Source: CAMYJH01 sp041589735 (GTDB taxonomy: Bacteria > Pseudomonadota > Gammaproteobacteria > HK1). From it: a stretch of DNA of 32,198 bases. The notes under the pieces were generated by a model. That model saw nothing but the letters and a program-made list of their open reading frames with translations, ran no database searches and was not told the DNA's origin. Of the stretch, positions 1 through 7,851 are shown in pieces; the stretch's first letter is position 1; every line of letters begins with the position of its first letter. The stretch spans positions 1 through 32,198 of the forward strand of contig JBFHVA010000010.1 in the NCBI GenBank assembly GCA_041589735.1, written 5' to 3'. The position numbers and the translations under genes are program-made.

Positions 1-441
1 CAACCTGTCCAGTTTCATCTGCTTTTGGCGGTCGCCCTCCACTTTACGCTCGATCCAGAGAAAAACTTCGGTCCAGACGGTTTGAGGACAGGCGTAACCA
101 CAGAACAGCCGGCCGGCAATCGCCGTAAACAAAAACAACGATAGCGCGGCGATGATCAGCATGAATGTCAGGTACGGAAAGTCCTGAGGAAACAGCGTCC
201 ATCCGAAGACGTGGAACTTTCGCTCTGGAAGATCGAAAAGAAGCAGCTGCTTGCCGTCCCAGCGGAGCCAGCAAAGGCCATAGAACAACCCGAGAAGGGC
301 GACCACGGCGGTCACCCGCAGGGCGGCAAAAAAGCCGTGCACCTCGCGCGGATAGATCTTTTCCCGCTCAGCGTAAAGAGAACGTTCGACGTCGTCGGCG
401 AACCTTGCGGAGACGCCGCCAGGGATCTCTGCGTCAGGCAT
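1..441 (-). CDS. ccoG: CcoG/FixG/RdxA, cbb3 oxidase accessory protein (N-terminal part; cut by window edge)
   Basis: Only the first 147 codons lie in the window; the reading frame is open to base 1. The N-terminus starts MPDAEIPGG and contains the family signatures KIYPREV (about residues 29-35), LLLFDLPERKFHVFGW, and AGRLFCGYACPQTVWTEVFLWIERKVEGDR, with membrane segments around residues 40-60 and 87-107. These are diagnostic of CcoG, a membrane protein with 4Fe-4S ferredoxin motifs (beyond the edge here) needed for copper handling during cbb3 oxidase maturation. It is the last visible gene of the cco operon, 20 bp after a small membrane-protein gene. The ATG at 439-441 fits the usual N-terminus. 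Confidence 0.95.
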   Translation of the reverse strand, partial: MPDAEIPGGVSARFADDVERSLYAEREKIYPREVHGFFAALRVTAVVALLGLFYGLCWLRWDGKQLLLFDLPERKFHVFGWTLFPQDFPYLTFMLIIAALSLFLFTAIAGRLFCGYACPQTVWTEVFLWIERKVEGDRQKQMKLDRL

Positions 442-461
442 CACGGATTACGCTGAAGCTG

Positions 462-734
462 TTACGAGCCGCCGCCTGGAGGAACAGCGCCGTCCGTAGG
501 TCGCATGAAATACGCGGTGGCGGCGGAAGACGCGGCGCACAGCAGCCAGAAAAGAAAAAAACCCAGTGAATAAGCCGCCATACGCGAAAGCGGCGCCTCG
601 CCTTCGTACTCGAAGAGCGTTACCGGATCGAGAAAAGTGAAGAATACCGCGGTAGCGACGCCCGCGAGCAAGAACGACGGCCACAACATGGCGGATACCA
701 GCTGGATCCGCGGAATGTTCTTGTAAACGATCAC
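462..734 (-). CDS. Small two-helix membrane protein of the cco operon
   Basis: 90 aa starting at a GTG that overlaps the ccoP stop codon as GTGA, so it is translationally coupled to ccoP. It shows two hydrophobic segments (about residues 15-35, MLWPSFLLAGVATAVFFTF, and 52-75, MAAYSLGFFLFWLLCAASSAATAYF) joined by a short acidic loop, and ends in a Gly/Pro-rich tail. Small membrane proteins between ccoP and ccoG are common in proteobacterial cbb3 operons and are usually unnamed. It is not recognisably CcoS (no short MXXL..P start of that family) nor CcoH/FixH (too short, no periplasmic domain). A role in assembly or stability of the oxidase is inferred from position only. Confidence 0.8.
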   Translation of the reverse strand: MIVYKNIPRIQLVSAMLWPSFLLAGVATAVFFTFLDPVTLFEYEGEAPLSRMAAYSLGFFLFWLLCAASSAATAYFMRPTDGAVPPGGGS

Positions 735-1630
735 TGATTCGACAAACTATAGATGTACGCGGTGAGAAGATGCACCTTCGCCTTGCCCAAGAACTCTTCG
801 TGCGCCGGCATCACGCCGTTGCGGCCAATGGCGATGCTCGTGGCAACGGCTTTGGGGGAGCCGCCGTAAAGCCAGATGTCATCAGTCAGGTTCGGGGCCC
901 CGAGCTGCTGGTTTCCCTTTCCCTCGGGCCCATGGCAGCCGATGCAAAACATGCCGTACTTGGCTTGTCCAGCGGCGGCCTTGGCCTCGTCGACGTCGCG
1001 CCCGCTCAGGCTCAGCACGTACGCCGTCATTTGCTCTACCCCTTCGTCACCGCCGAGCGCCGCCTTCCATCCGGGCATGACCGCGCTCCGGCCCTTGAGA
1101 ATGCTGGTTTCGATGGAATCCGCGGTGCCGCCGTAAAGCCAGTCGTCGTCCCTTAAGTTGGGAAAACCGATGACGCCCCCGGCGTCAGAGCCGTGGCAAA
1201 CGGTGCAGTAGCTGGCATAAAGGCGCTCTCCGATTTTCAATGCTTCCGGGTCCTGGACGACCTCTTCAACAGGCTGATTGAGATATTTTTCGAATATCGG
1301 CCCGTAACGCGCCTCCGCATCTGACATCTGCTCCTCGTACTGCTTGATCTGCGTCCAGTTAAGCAGCATCCCGAACGAACCCAGTCCGGGATACAGCAGC
1401 AGATAGATAACTCCGAACACCAGGGTGATATAGAACAGGTTACGCCACCACAGCGGCAGGGGGTTATTGAGCTCGGTCAAGTCTTCGTCCCAGACATGGC
1501 CGGTGGTCTCTTTCTGATCGGACATTCCGATTCTTGACTGCCACACCGTCAACAGCCACAGGCCGGCGATTCCGCCCAGCGTGGCGATGATGATTACGAT
1601 GGTCCAGAACGGTCCGTTGAAGTCACTCAT
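731..1630 (-). CDS. ccoP: CcoP, diheme cytochrome c subunit of cbb3 oxidase
   Basis: 299 aa from the ATG at 1630 (MSDFNGPFWT). A longer frame reaches an ATG at 1675 with a GGAGG seven bases upstream, but that would overlap ccoQ by over 50 bp and add residues not usual in the family. The 1630 start overlaps the ccoQ end by 8 bp and has the standard CcoP N-terminus. Two N-terminal hydrophobic segments are followed by two cytochrome c domains with CXXCH motifs CTVCH (142-146) and CIGCH (229-233) and axial Met candidates in AVMPGW (M185) and GVMPAH (M274). The subunit passes electrons from the bc1 complex/soluble cytochromes to CcoO and the CcoN active site. Confidence 0.97.
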   Translation of the reverse strand: MSDFNGPFWTIVIIIATLGGIAGLWLLTVWQSRIGMSDQKETTGHVWDEDLTELNNPLPLWWRNLFYITLVFGVIYLLLYPGLGSFGMLLNWTQIKQYEEQMSDAEARYGPIFEKYLNQPVEEVVQDPEALKIGERLYASYCTVCHGSDAGGVIGFPNLRDDDWLYGGTADSIETSILKGRSAVMPGWKAALGGDEGVEQMTAYVLSLSGRDVDEAKAAAGQAKYGMFCIGCHGPEGKGNQQLGAPNLTDDIWLYGGSPKAVATSIAIGRNGVMPAHEEFLGKAKVHLLTAYIYSLSNQ

Positions 1631-1805
1631 CTGCGCGCCTTGTATCTCGGGTTGCTTTGTTGTCGGATTCGTCATCCTCCAGCGGCATGCGCGCCGCCTC
1701 GTCGAAATCGCCGGACCGCTTGATGACGAAAACCCAGACCACGATTCCGACGAAAATCGCCAGCAGTAAAACCGTCCACAGGGAATGTATTAACGCCCCG
1801 TCCAT
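1623..1805 (-). CDS. ccoQ: CcoQ, small membrane subunit of cbb3 oxidase
   Basis: 60 aa, one membrane helix (about residues 9-28, LWTVLLLAIFVGIVVWVFVI) followed by a charged cytoplasmic tail. Size, topology and position between ccoO and ccoP are those of CcoQ/FixQ, which stabilises the cbb3 complex and protects it from oxygen damage. It begins 3 bp after the ccoO stop codon and its 3' end overlaps the start of ccoP. Sequence conservation in this family is low, so the call rests on size, topology and synteny. Confidence 0.9.
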   Translation of the reverse strand: MDGALIHSLWTVLLLAIFVGIVVWVFVIKRSGDFDEAARMPLEDDESDNKATRDTRRADE

Positions 1806-1808
1806 GGT

Positions 1809-2423
1809 CTACTTCCGGGTCTTGATCGCGGTGCCCAGCGACTGGAGATAAGCGATGATCGCGTCCATCTCGGTCTTTCCTTCCAGCGCCGCCGGCGCCG
1901 CCTCGATTTCCTCGTCCGTGTACGGGTGTCCGAGGCTTCTCAATACACGCATTTTTTTCTGAATGGTGTCCGTGCTCAAGACGGTGTCTTCGAGCCACGG
2001 ATACCCGGGCATGATCGACTCGGGCACCACGTCACGCGGATTGATCAGATGCACGCGGTGCCATTCGTCGCTGTATCGCCCGCCCACACGATGCAGGTCC
2101 GGTCCGGTTCGTTTCGAGCCCCACTGGAACGGTCGGTCGTATACGAATTCACCCGCTACCGAGTAGTGTCCGTAACGTTCGGTCTCGGCGCGGAACGGAC
2201 GAATCATCTGCGAATGGCACACCATGCATGACTCGCGTATATAGATATCCCGACCCGTCAGTTCAAGCGCTCCGTAAGGCTTCAAACCGTCGACCGCCTG
2301 GGTGAGGCTGGGCTGAAAGAACAGCGGTGGCACGATGGCGATAAAACCGATGCTCACCACCACCAGCGTCAGCACGATGAGAAGACCGACATTGGTCTCG
2401 ATGGATTCGTGTCCCTTGGCCAT
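1809..2423 (-). CDS. ccoO: CcoO, monoheme cytochrome c subunit of cbb3 oxidase
   Basis: 204 aa. One N-terminal membrane anchor (about residues 12-34) precedes a periplasmic cytochrome c domain with heme motif CMVCH (66-70) followed by the family signature SQMIRPFRAETERYG, and an axial Met candidate in ESIMPGYPW (M138). CcoO carries the heme c next to CcoN in the electron path. The gene lies 10 bp downstream of ccoN, in the standard N-O-Q-P order, and its length matches the family (about 200-210 aa). Confidence 0.98.
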   Translation of the reverse strand: MAKGHESIETNVGLLIVLTLVVVSIGFIAIVPPLFFQPSLTQAVDGLKPYGALELTGRDIYIRESCMVCHSQMIRPFRAETERYGHYSVAGEFVYDRPFQWGSKRTGPDLHRVGGRYSDEWHRVHLINPRDVVPESIMPGYPWLEDTVLSTDTIQKKMRVLRSLGHPYTDEEIEAAPAALEGKTEMDAIIAYLQSLGTAIKTRK

Positions 2424-2433
2424 GTTCGCGTCC

Positions 2434-3849
2434 TCAGTGGGCCGGCGCCGGTATCGGCGCTTCCACCGCTTTGGCGCCGGCGACGGTTTTCCACAGGTTG
2501 TAGGCCATCACCAGTGTGCCGCTCAGGAAAGCAAACCCGCCGAGAAACCTGATCACGTAAAACGGATGCATGGCCTGCACCGACTCGACGAAGCTGTAGG
2601 TCAGCGTTCCGTCCTGATCGACGGCTCGCCACATGAGCCCCTGCATCACGCCCGACACCCACATCGCGGTGATGTAGAGCACGATGCCGATCGTGGAGAC
2701 CCAGAAATGCACCTCCACCAGCTTCAGGCTGTAAAGCTCCCGCCCGAACAGACGCGGAATGAGGTAATACATCGCCCCGAGTGAGATCAGCGCCACCCAG
2801 CCGAGCGCGCCGGAGTGCACGTGTCCGATGGTCCAGTCCGTATAGTGGGACAGCGCATTGACCGTCTTGATGGACATCATCGGTCCCTCGAAGGTGGACA
2901 TGCCGTAAAAGGAGATTGAAACGATAAGAAACCGGAGCACCGGGTCCGTCCGTAGCTTCTCCCAAGCCCCCGACAGCGTCATGATCCCGTTGATCATCCC
3001 GCCCCAGGAAGGCGCCAGAAGAATCAGCGACATCACCATCCCCAGGGACTGCGCCCAGTCCGGCAGCGCCGTATAGTGCAGGTGATGGGGCCCCGCCCAG
3101 ATGTAGGTGAACACCAGCGCCCAGAAGTGAACGATGGAAAGCCGGTAGGAATAGATTGGCCTGTTGGCCTGCTTGGGCACGAAGTAGTACATGATTCCGA
3201 GGAAACCGGCGGTGAGAAAAAATCCCACGGCGTTATGGCCGTACCACCACTGCACCATTGCGTCCTGAACGCCGGCATAAACCGAATACGACTTCCAGAA
3301 TCCCACCGGAATGGCCGCGCTGTTAACCACGTGAAGCAGGGCTACGGTAAGTATGAACGCGCCGAAGAACCAGTTGGCGACGAATATGTGCTTGATCCGG
3401 CGCTTGGCCAGAGTGCCGAAAAAAACCACCGCGTAGGACAACCAAACGACGGTAATCAGAATATCGATTGGCCACTCGAGCTCGGCGTACTCTTTAGTGG
3501 TGGTGATTCCCAGCGGCAGGGTAACTGCCGCGAGCACGATCACCGCCTGCCATCCCCAGAACGTGAACGAGGCCAGCCGCTCGGCGTAGAGACGCACGTG
3601 ACAGGTACGCTGAACCACGTAGTACGAGGTCGCGAACAGCGCGGAGCCGCCGAAGGCGAAAATGACCGCGTTAGTGTGAAGCGGCCTCAAGCGACTGTAG
3701 GTGAGCCACGGAAGATCGAAATTCAGCGCCGGCCATGCAAGCTCTGCGGCGATGTATACGCCCACCGCCATGCCTACGATGCCCCAGACGATGGTCATGA
3801 TGGCGAACTGTCTGACAACCTTGTAGTTATAAGTCTCCGCCTGGGTCAT
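2434..3849 (-). CDS. ccoN: CcoN, catalytic subunit I of cbb3 cytochrome c oxidase
   Basis: 471 aa from the ATG at 3849 (MTQAETYNYKVVRQF). An upstream in-frame extension to 3948 overlaps the preceding gene and lacks family similarity; an AGGAG lies about 11 bases before the chosen ATG. The expected metal ligands are visible by motif: H58 (heme b, LRPLHTN), H205 (CuB, WWYGHNAV), Y249 (catalytic tyrosine), H255/H256 (CuB, GPHHLHYT), H343 and H345 (heme b3 and heme b, IGHVHSG). The spacing equals the Pseudomonas stutzeri enzyme minus two residues. It reduces O2 with high affinity and pumps protons, allowing respiration at very low oxygen. An FNR-type box lies upstream of the operon. Confidence 0.98.
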   Translation of the reverse strand: MTQAETYNYKVVRQFAIMTIVWGIVGMAVGVYIAAELAWPALNFDLPWLTYSRLRPLHTNAVIFAFGGSALFATSYYVVQRTCHVRLYAERLASFTFWGWQAVIVLAAVTLPLGITTTKEYAELEWPIDILITVVWLSYAVVFFGTLAKRRIKHIFVANWFFGAFILTVALLHVVNSAAIPVGFWKSYSVYAGVQDAMVQWWYGHNAVGFFLTAGFLGIMYYFVPKQANRPIYSYRLSIVHFWALVFTYIWAGPHHLHYTALPDWAQSLGMVMSLILLAPSWGGMINGIMTLSGAWEKLRTDPVLRFLIVSISFYGMSTFEGPMMSIKTVNALSHYTDWTIGHVHSGALGWVALISLGAMYYLIPRLFGRELYSLKLVEVHFWVSTIGIVLYITAMWVSGVMQGLMWRAVDQDGTLTYSFVESVQAMHPFYVIRFLGGFAFLSGTLVMAYNLWKTVAGAKAVEAPIPAPAH

Positions 3850-3892
3850 ATCGAGTTCGTCTCCTGTCTCTCCGGTATGAAAGTCGATTCGC

Positions 3893-4498
3893 TCAGCGGG
3901 TGAACGACGGTGCCAGACCCGCGCCCCAGAGTAATACCGTGACCGCAAGCATCCCGACCAGGGTCACCAGTCCGAAAGCGAGCACGGCCGAACTGAAAAG
4001 AAACCCGCGTTCTTGCGAGATTTGCATCATGATTGGCACGCCCGAATAGAACATGTAAACGGTATAACCGAGCGCCACCAGGCCGACCACGAAGTTGAGC
4101 CACAACAGCGGGTAAAGCTGCATGATGCCGATCAGGAAAAGCGGTGACGCCGTTAATGACGCGAGCACCATGCATTTCGACAACGGCTGGCTGGCGCCGT
4201 AGGTCTGGCCCATCCATCGAATCACCACGCCGACGCCAATGACAGCGGCCACCATGGCGAGGTAATAAAGAATGGCGATGGGGGCCGCGCTTGCCGTCGT
4301 CAGCTTCACCGGATCGCCGGCGCCGATTTGCCACCCAATCTGGGTGGTTCCGATGAAACCCGACGCCGCGGGGATCAGCGAAAGAATCAGGGTATGTCCG
4401 AACAGGCAGGCGGCAATGCCGTAGTTCTTTTCGTCAATCCGCCGCCACTCGGTTTTGGGATCGAGAAAAAGACCGAAGACATGGCGTATGGGCATCAA
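3893..4498 (-). CDS. Yip1/DUF1282-family membrane protein, first gene of the cco operon
   Basis: 201 aa with about five hydrophobic segments (roughly residues 28-48, 70-93, 110-124, 131-150, 167-193). The N-terminal LFLDPKTEWRRI and the following HTLILSLIPAASGFIGTTQIGWQIG are typical of bacterial Yip1-domain (DUF1282) inner-membrane proteins, whose function is not established. It lies on the same strand as ccoN, 43 bp upstream, with the FNR-type box further upstream. It should therefore be cotranscribed with the oxidase as its leading gene. Two ATG codons (4498 and 4495) are possible starts. A role in oxidase assembly or membrane organisation is inference from context. Confidence 0.85.
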   Translation of the reverse strand: MMPIRHVFGLFLDPKTEWRRIDEKNYGIAACLFGHTLILSLIPAASGFIGTTQIGWQIGAGDPVKLTTASAAPIAILYYLAMVAAVIGVGVVIRWMGQTYGASQPLSKCMVLASLTASPLFLIGIMQLYPLLWLNFVVGLVALGYTVYMFYSGVPIMMQISQERGFLFSSAVLAFGLVTLVGMLAVTVLLWGAGLAPSFTR

Positions 4499-4625
4499 AG
4501 AAATCTCCGAATCGTTTCGGGGAATTTTTTAGTCACGGCTCTAGGCTTCCCGCACACCGCGGTCTCGGCATGCGGGCCCCCCCGGCCACAGTTGGCTAAA
4601 GTTACAGGGAATCAATCAGCGGCGT

Positions 4626-4639
4626 TTGAGTCAGATCAA
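4626..4639. promoter_or_regulatory. FNR/ANR/FixK-type box between cco and kor operons
   Basis: TTGAGTCAGATCAA matches TTGAT-N4-ATCAA with one mismatch. It lies about 128 bp before the Yip1-cco operon (minus) and 145 bp before korA (plus). On the minus strand a TAACTT hexamer (4604-4599) sits within one base of the position expected for a class II (-41.5) FNR promoter. On the plus strand the best -10-like hexamer, TAGAGT at 4668-4673, is six bases off that spacing. Activation of the oxidase operon is therefore the better supported direction. Confidence 0.75.
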
Positions 4640-4748
4640 TTCCGGAGCCCCGACCCGGTTGGCGAAATAGAGTACCGATTTCCCGGATTGCAGTCGATTT
4701 CAGCTTGAACACGGCCCGACGGCATGTTAAAGGGTGCGGGTTAATTCC

Positions 4749-4776
4749 TTGAAAACCAGTAAATTGCGCAAAATTT
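4749..4776 (+). promoter_or_regulatory. Possible promoter immediately before korA
   Basis: TTGAAA (4749-4754) resembles a -35 element. AT-rich CAAAAT (4769-4774; 14-bp spacer, short) or AAATTT (4771-4776; 16-bp spacer) could serve as -10. The hexamer ends only about 8-10 bases before the korA GTG at 4784, and there is no Shine-Dalgarno-like sequence, so a leaderless korA mRNA is possible. The support is weak. Confidence 0.3.
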
Positions 4777-4783
4777 TTCAAAC

Positions 4784-6652
4784 GTGAGTACGGCGGAGTC
4801 ACAGATCCCGGCGGGACGTCCCAGACCGGTGCGGGAGCTGGAAACGGCCACCGTGCGCCTGGCCGGCGATTCCGGCGACGGAATGCAGCTGGTCGGCGGC
4901 CAGCTCACCAACACCTCGGCGCTGGCGGGCAACGATGTCGCCACCCTGCCCGACTTTCCGGCGGAGATCCGCGCGCCCAGGGGAACCCTGGCCGGCGTGA
5001 GCGGCTTCCAGATCCACTTCGCTTCCCGGGACGTGCTCACCCCCGGCGACCGTCTGGACGCTCTGGTGGCAATGAATCCCGCGGCATTGAGGGAGAATTT
5101 GAGAGATCTGGAGCCCCACGGTGTGCTTATCGTGGATGAGGATGCCTTCGACGCCAAGGGCCTGAAGCTGGCCCACTACGCGGAGAACCCGCTGGAAAAC
5201 GGCACCCTGGACGGCTATCAGCTGATTCGCGCCCCCATCACCAAGCTCACCCGCGCGGCGGTGGAGGAAACCGGGCTCGGCAAGTCGCTCTCGGAGCGCT
5301 GCCGCAACTTCTTTGCCCTGGGCCTCGTGTACTGGCTCTACGGCCGGGACCCGGAGCCGACCCGGCGGTTCATCGAAGCCAAGTTCAAGAACGTTCCCGA
5401 TGTGGCCGAGGCCAACCGCCGGGCCCTGGAGGCAGGGTGGAATTTTGGCGAAACCTCAGAGAGCGTCACCGGCAGCTACCACGTACCGCCGGCGGAGATG
5501 GCGCCGGGACGTTACCGGAACATCACCGGCAATCAGGGCTTCGCCTGGGGGCTGATCACGGCGGCCAAATTAAGTGGCAAGGAGCTGTTCTACGGCTCTT
5601 ATCCCATCACCCCGGCGAGCGACATTCTTCACGAGCTGAGCCGCCACAAGCAGTTCGGTGTCCGCACCTTCCAGGCGGAGGACGAGATCGCGGCCATGAC
5701 TTCCGTTATCGGCGCGGCTTTCGGTGGCGCCATGGGGGTCACCGCTTCGGCCGGCCCGGGTATTGCGCTCAAGAGCGAGGCCATGGGCCTGGCGGTGATG
5801 CTGGAGCTGCCGCTGCTCGTTTTGGACATCCAGCGGGCGGGTCCCAGCACCGGCATGCCTACCAAGACCGAGCAGGCGGATCTGCTCCAGGTCATGTTCG
5901 GCCGCAGCGGCGAGGCGCCGATGCCGGTGCTCGCGGCGAGCACGCCTGCGGACTGCTTCGACGTCATTCGCGAGTCCTGGCGCATTGCGACTGCGTTCAT
6001 GACCCCTGTGGTTGTGCTTTCCGACGCTTTCATCGCCACCAGTGCCGAGCCGTGGAAGATTCCGGACATGGAGTCTCTCGATCCAATCCCCGTGAGCCAC
6101 CCGGGTGCGTCTTCCAATGGCGCATCGTTCATGCCCTACGCCCGGGACGAGCGCCTGGTGCGGCCATGGGCGCTGCCCGGCACCCCCGGTCTCATGCACC
6201 GCGTGGGTGGCCTGGAAAAGCAGGACATTACCGGAAACGTGAGCTACGACCCTGAGAACCACAACCACATGGTGCGGGTGCGTGCGCGTAAGGTGGAAAA
6301 TATCGCCTCGGTGATTCCGCCGCAGGCGGTAGACGGTCCGGAGTCGGGCGACCTGCTGGTGCTTTCCTGGGGTGGCGTTTACGGTGCCTGCGCCTCTGCC
6401 GTCGCCCGGGTGCAGGAGTCCGGCGCGAGCGTGGCCCTTGCCAACCTGCGGCACCTGCACCCGATGCCTTCAAATATGGCCGAGCTCTTGAGCCGCTACC
6501 GCCGGGTGCTGATCCCGGAGCTTAATTCGGGGCAGCTTCGCATGCTGATCCGCTCCAAATTTTTGATTGATGCCGTCGGACTCAACAAGACCACGGGGCG
6601 ACCGTTCAGCGCTGTCGAAATTGAAGAACGCATCAATAGTCTGATTATCTGA
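4784..6652 (+). CDS. korA: 2-oxoacid:ferredoxin oxidoreductase, fused gamma-alpha subunit (KorA-like)
   Basis: 622 aa from a GTG (MSTAESQIPAGRP). The N-terminal gamma-type domain (about residues 22-215) opens with VRLAGDSGDGMQLVGG. The alpha pyrimidine domain follows from about residue 250, with YPITPASD (273-280) and the FQAEDEIAAM segment (296-305), then the C-terminal alpha domain II. This fused architecture with a separate beta subunit is that of two-subunit KorAB enzymes, which convert 2-oxoglutarate and CoA to succinyl-CoA with reduction of ferredoxin; related enzymes use pyruvate. korB follows after 8 bp. No Shine-Dalgarno is visible before the GTG. Substrate choice cannot be proved from sequence; the KorB features favour 2-oxoglutarate. 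Confidence 0.93.
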   Translation: MSTAESQIPAGRPRPVRELETATVRLAGDSGDGMQLVGGQLTNTSALAGNDVATLPDFPAEIRAPRGTLAGVSGFQIHFASRDVLTPGDRLDALVAMNPAALRENLRDLEPHGVLIVDEDAFDAKGLKLAHYAENPLENGTLDGYQLIRAPITKLTRAAVEETGLGKSLSERCRNFFALGLVYWLYGRDPEPTRRFIEAKFKNVPDVAEANRRALEAGWNFGETSESVTGSYHVPPAEMAPGRYRNITGNQGFAWGLITAAKLSGKELFYGSYPITPASDILHELSRHKQFGVRTFQAEDEIAAMTSVIGAAFGGAMGVTASAGPGIALKSEAMGLAVMLELPLLVLDIQRAGPSTGMPTKTEQADLLQVMFGRSGEAPMPVLAASTPADCFDVIRESWRIATAFMTPVVVLSDAFIATSAEPWKIPDMESLDPIPVSHPGASSNGASFMPYARDERLVRPWALPGTPGLMHRVGGLEKQDITGNVSYDPENHNHMVRVRARKVENIASVIPPQAVDGPESGDLLVLSWGGVYGACASAVARVQESGASVALANLRHLHPMPSNMAELLSRYRRVLIPELNSGQLRMLIRSKFLIDAVGLNKTTGRPFSAVEIEERINSLII

Positions 6653-6660
6653 GCAAGACC

Positions 6661-7680
6661 ATGGCATCCAAATCAGGTGGCACTTATTCCGCGGACGACT
6701 TCGCCAGCGACCAGGACATTCGCTGGTGCCCGGGCTGCGGAGACTATTCGATACTGGCGCAAATGAAGAAGGTGCTGCCGGACATCGGCGTGGCCCCGGA
6801 GAAAACCGTTTTCGTTTCCGGAATCGGTTGCTCCAGCCGTTTCCCCTATTACCTGAAGACCTACGGCATACACGGAATACACGGCCGCGCCCCGGCCATT
6901 GCAACGGGCCTGAAGGCCGCCCGACCGGATTTGAGCGTGTGGGTGATCACCGGCGACGGCGACGGGCTGAGCATCGGGGGCAATCACCTGATGCACGCCA
7001 TCCGGCGCAACCTCGACATCAATATCGTGCTGTTCAACAACCGCATCTACGGGTTGACCAAAGGACAATACTCACCCACCTCCCCGCCCGGACACATCAC
7101 CTCGAGCACGCCGATGGGGTCCATCGACGGCCCTCTGAATCCGCTCTCGGTTGCCATTGGATCGGAGGCATCCTTCGTAGCCCGTTCGGTAGATACCCAC
7201 ACCAAGCACCTGGGCATGGTGTTGAGGCGCGCCGCCGAACACAAAGGCGCCTCTTTCGTCGAGGTTTACCAGAACTGCAACGTCTACAACGACCTTGCAT
7301 TCGGGTACGCCTGGGACCGCAAGCAGCGGCCGGATCACGTGGTCGAGCTGGAGCACGGAAAACCACTGGTATTCGGCGCCAAGGGCGACAAAGGAATTCG
7401 GTTGAAGGGACTCGAGCCCGAAGTAGTGCAACTGGGCAACGGGATTAGCGAGTCGGATCTGCTGGTGCACGACGAAAAGACGGATGAGCCGGCGCTCGCC
7501 TATCTGTTGAGCCGACTGCGCTACCCGCACTTTCCCGAGCCCATCGGGGTGCTGCGCGCCGTAGAGCGCCCGACCTACGAAGATTTGATGGACGGCCAGA
7601 TTGCGGAGGCGCGAAAAAGTCGCGGCGACGGAGACCTCAAGGCGCTGTTCAACGCCGGCGACACCTGGCAGGTGAGCTGA
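6661..7680 (+). CDS. korB: 2-oxoacid:ferredoxin oxidoreductase beta subunit (KorB-like)
   Basis: 339 aa. It carries the Cys set for a single 4Fe-4S cluster (C23 and C26 in WCPGCGDY, C57 in GIGCSSR, C206 in YQNCNVY). The thiamine diphosphate/Mg motif runs from GDGD (98-101) to NN at 126-127, and IYGLTKGQYSPTS follows directly. The last signature is usual in 2-oxoglutarate-type beta subunits. There is no separate ferredoxin-like delta subunit gene next to it, so electrons presumably go to a ferredoxin encoded elsewhere. The gene is in an operon with korA (8-bp gap). These enzymes are typically oxygen-sensitive, which fits the setting next to a high-affinity oxidase. Confidence 0.94.
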   Translation: MASKSGGTYSADDFASDQDIRWCPGCGDYSILAQMKKVLPDIGVAPEKTVFVSGIGCSSRFPYYLKTYGIHGIHGRAPAIATGLKAARPDLSVWVITGDGDGLSIGGNHLMHAIRRNLDINIVLFNNRIYGLTKGQYSPTSPPGHITSSTPMGSIDGPLNPLSVAIGSEASFVARSVDTHTKHLGMVLRRAAEHKGASFVEVYQNCNVYNDLAFGYAWDRKQRPDHVVELEHGKPLVFGAKGDKGIRLKGLEPEVVQLGNGISESDLLVHDEKTDEPALAYLLSRLRYPHFPEPIGVLRAVERPTYEDLMDGQIAEARKSRGDGDLKALFNAGDTWQVS

Positions 7681-7702
7681 GGACTGAGCCTGGTTCGCAT
7701 GC

Positions 7703-7716
7703 CCGGCCAAAGCCGG
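7703..7716 (+). terminator. Weak hairpin downstream of korB
   Basis: CCGGC-CAAA-GCCGG forms a perfect 5-bp GC stem 23 bp after the korB stop codon. There is no T-tract, so it is not a convincing intrinsic terminator. It could protect the 3' end of the message. Confidence 0.25.
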
Positions 7717-7794
7717 CACAGCCTCGGCGATATCACCCGCGAGCCCGGCCCGACAATCCCAAGCCACGCTAGGCGGCAGCGGGCCGTTCGCTGT

Positions 7795-7800
7795 TAGAAT
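7795..7800 (+). promoter_or_regulatory. Possible -10 element of fixL
   Basis: TAGAAT matches TATAAT in five of six positions and lies 51 bp before the fixL ATG. No good -35 hexamer and no FNR or FixJ box is visible in the 171-bp korB-fixL gap, so fixLJ expression may be constitutive. Confidence 0.35.
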
Positions 7801-7851
7801 TCCCTGGCAAGATCGGCGAGCGATTTTCGGTCACCACAACGCGTTCTCATC

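Noticed and set aside
1631..1675. N-terminal extension of CcoP from an ATG with a good GGAGG
   Set aside because: It would overlap ccoQ by more than 50 bp and adds residues absent from the usual CcoP N-terminus; kept only as an alternative.
3850..3948. Upstream in-frame extension of CcoN
   Set aside because: It overlaps the Yip1 gene and does not look like the CcoN N-terminus.
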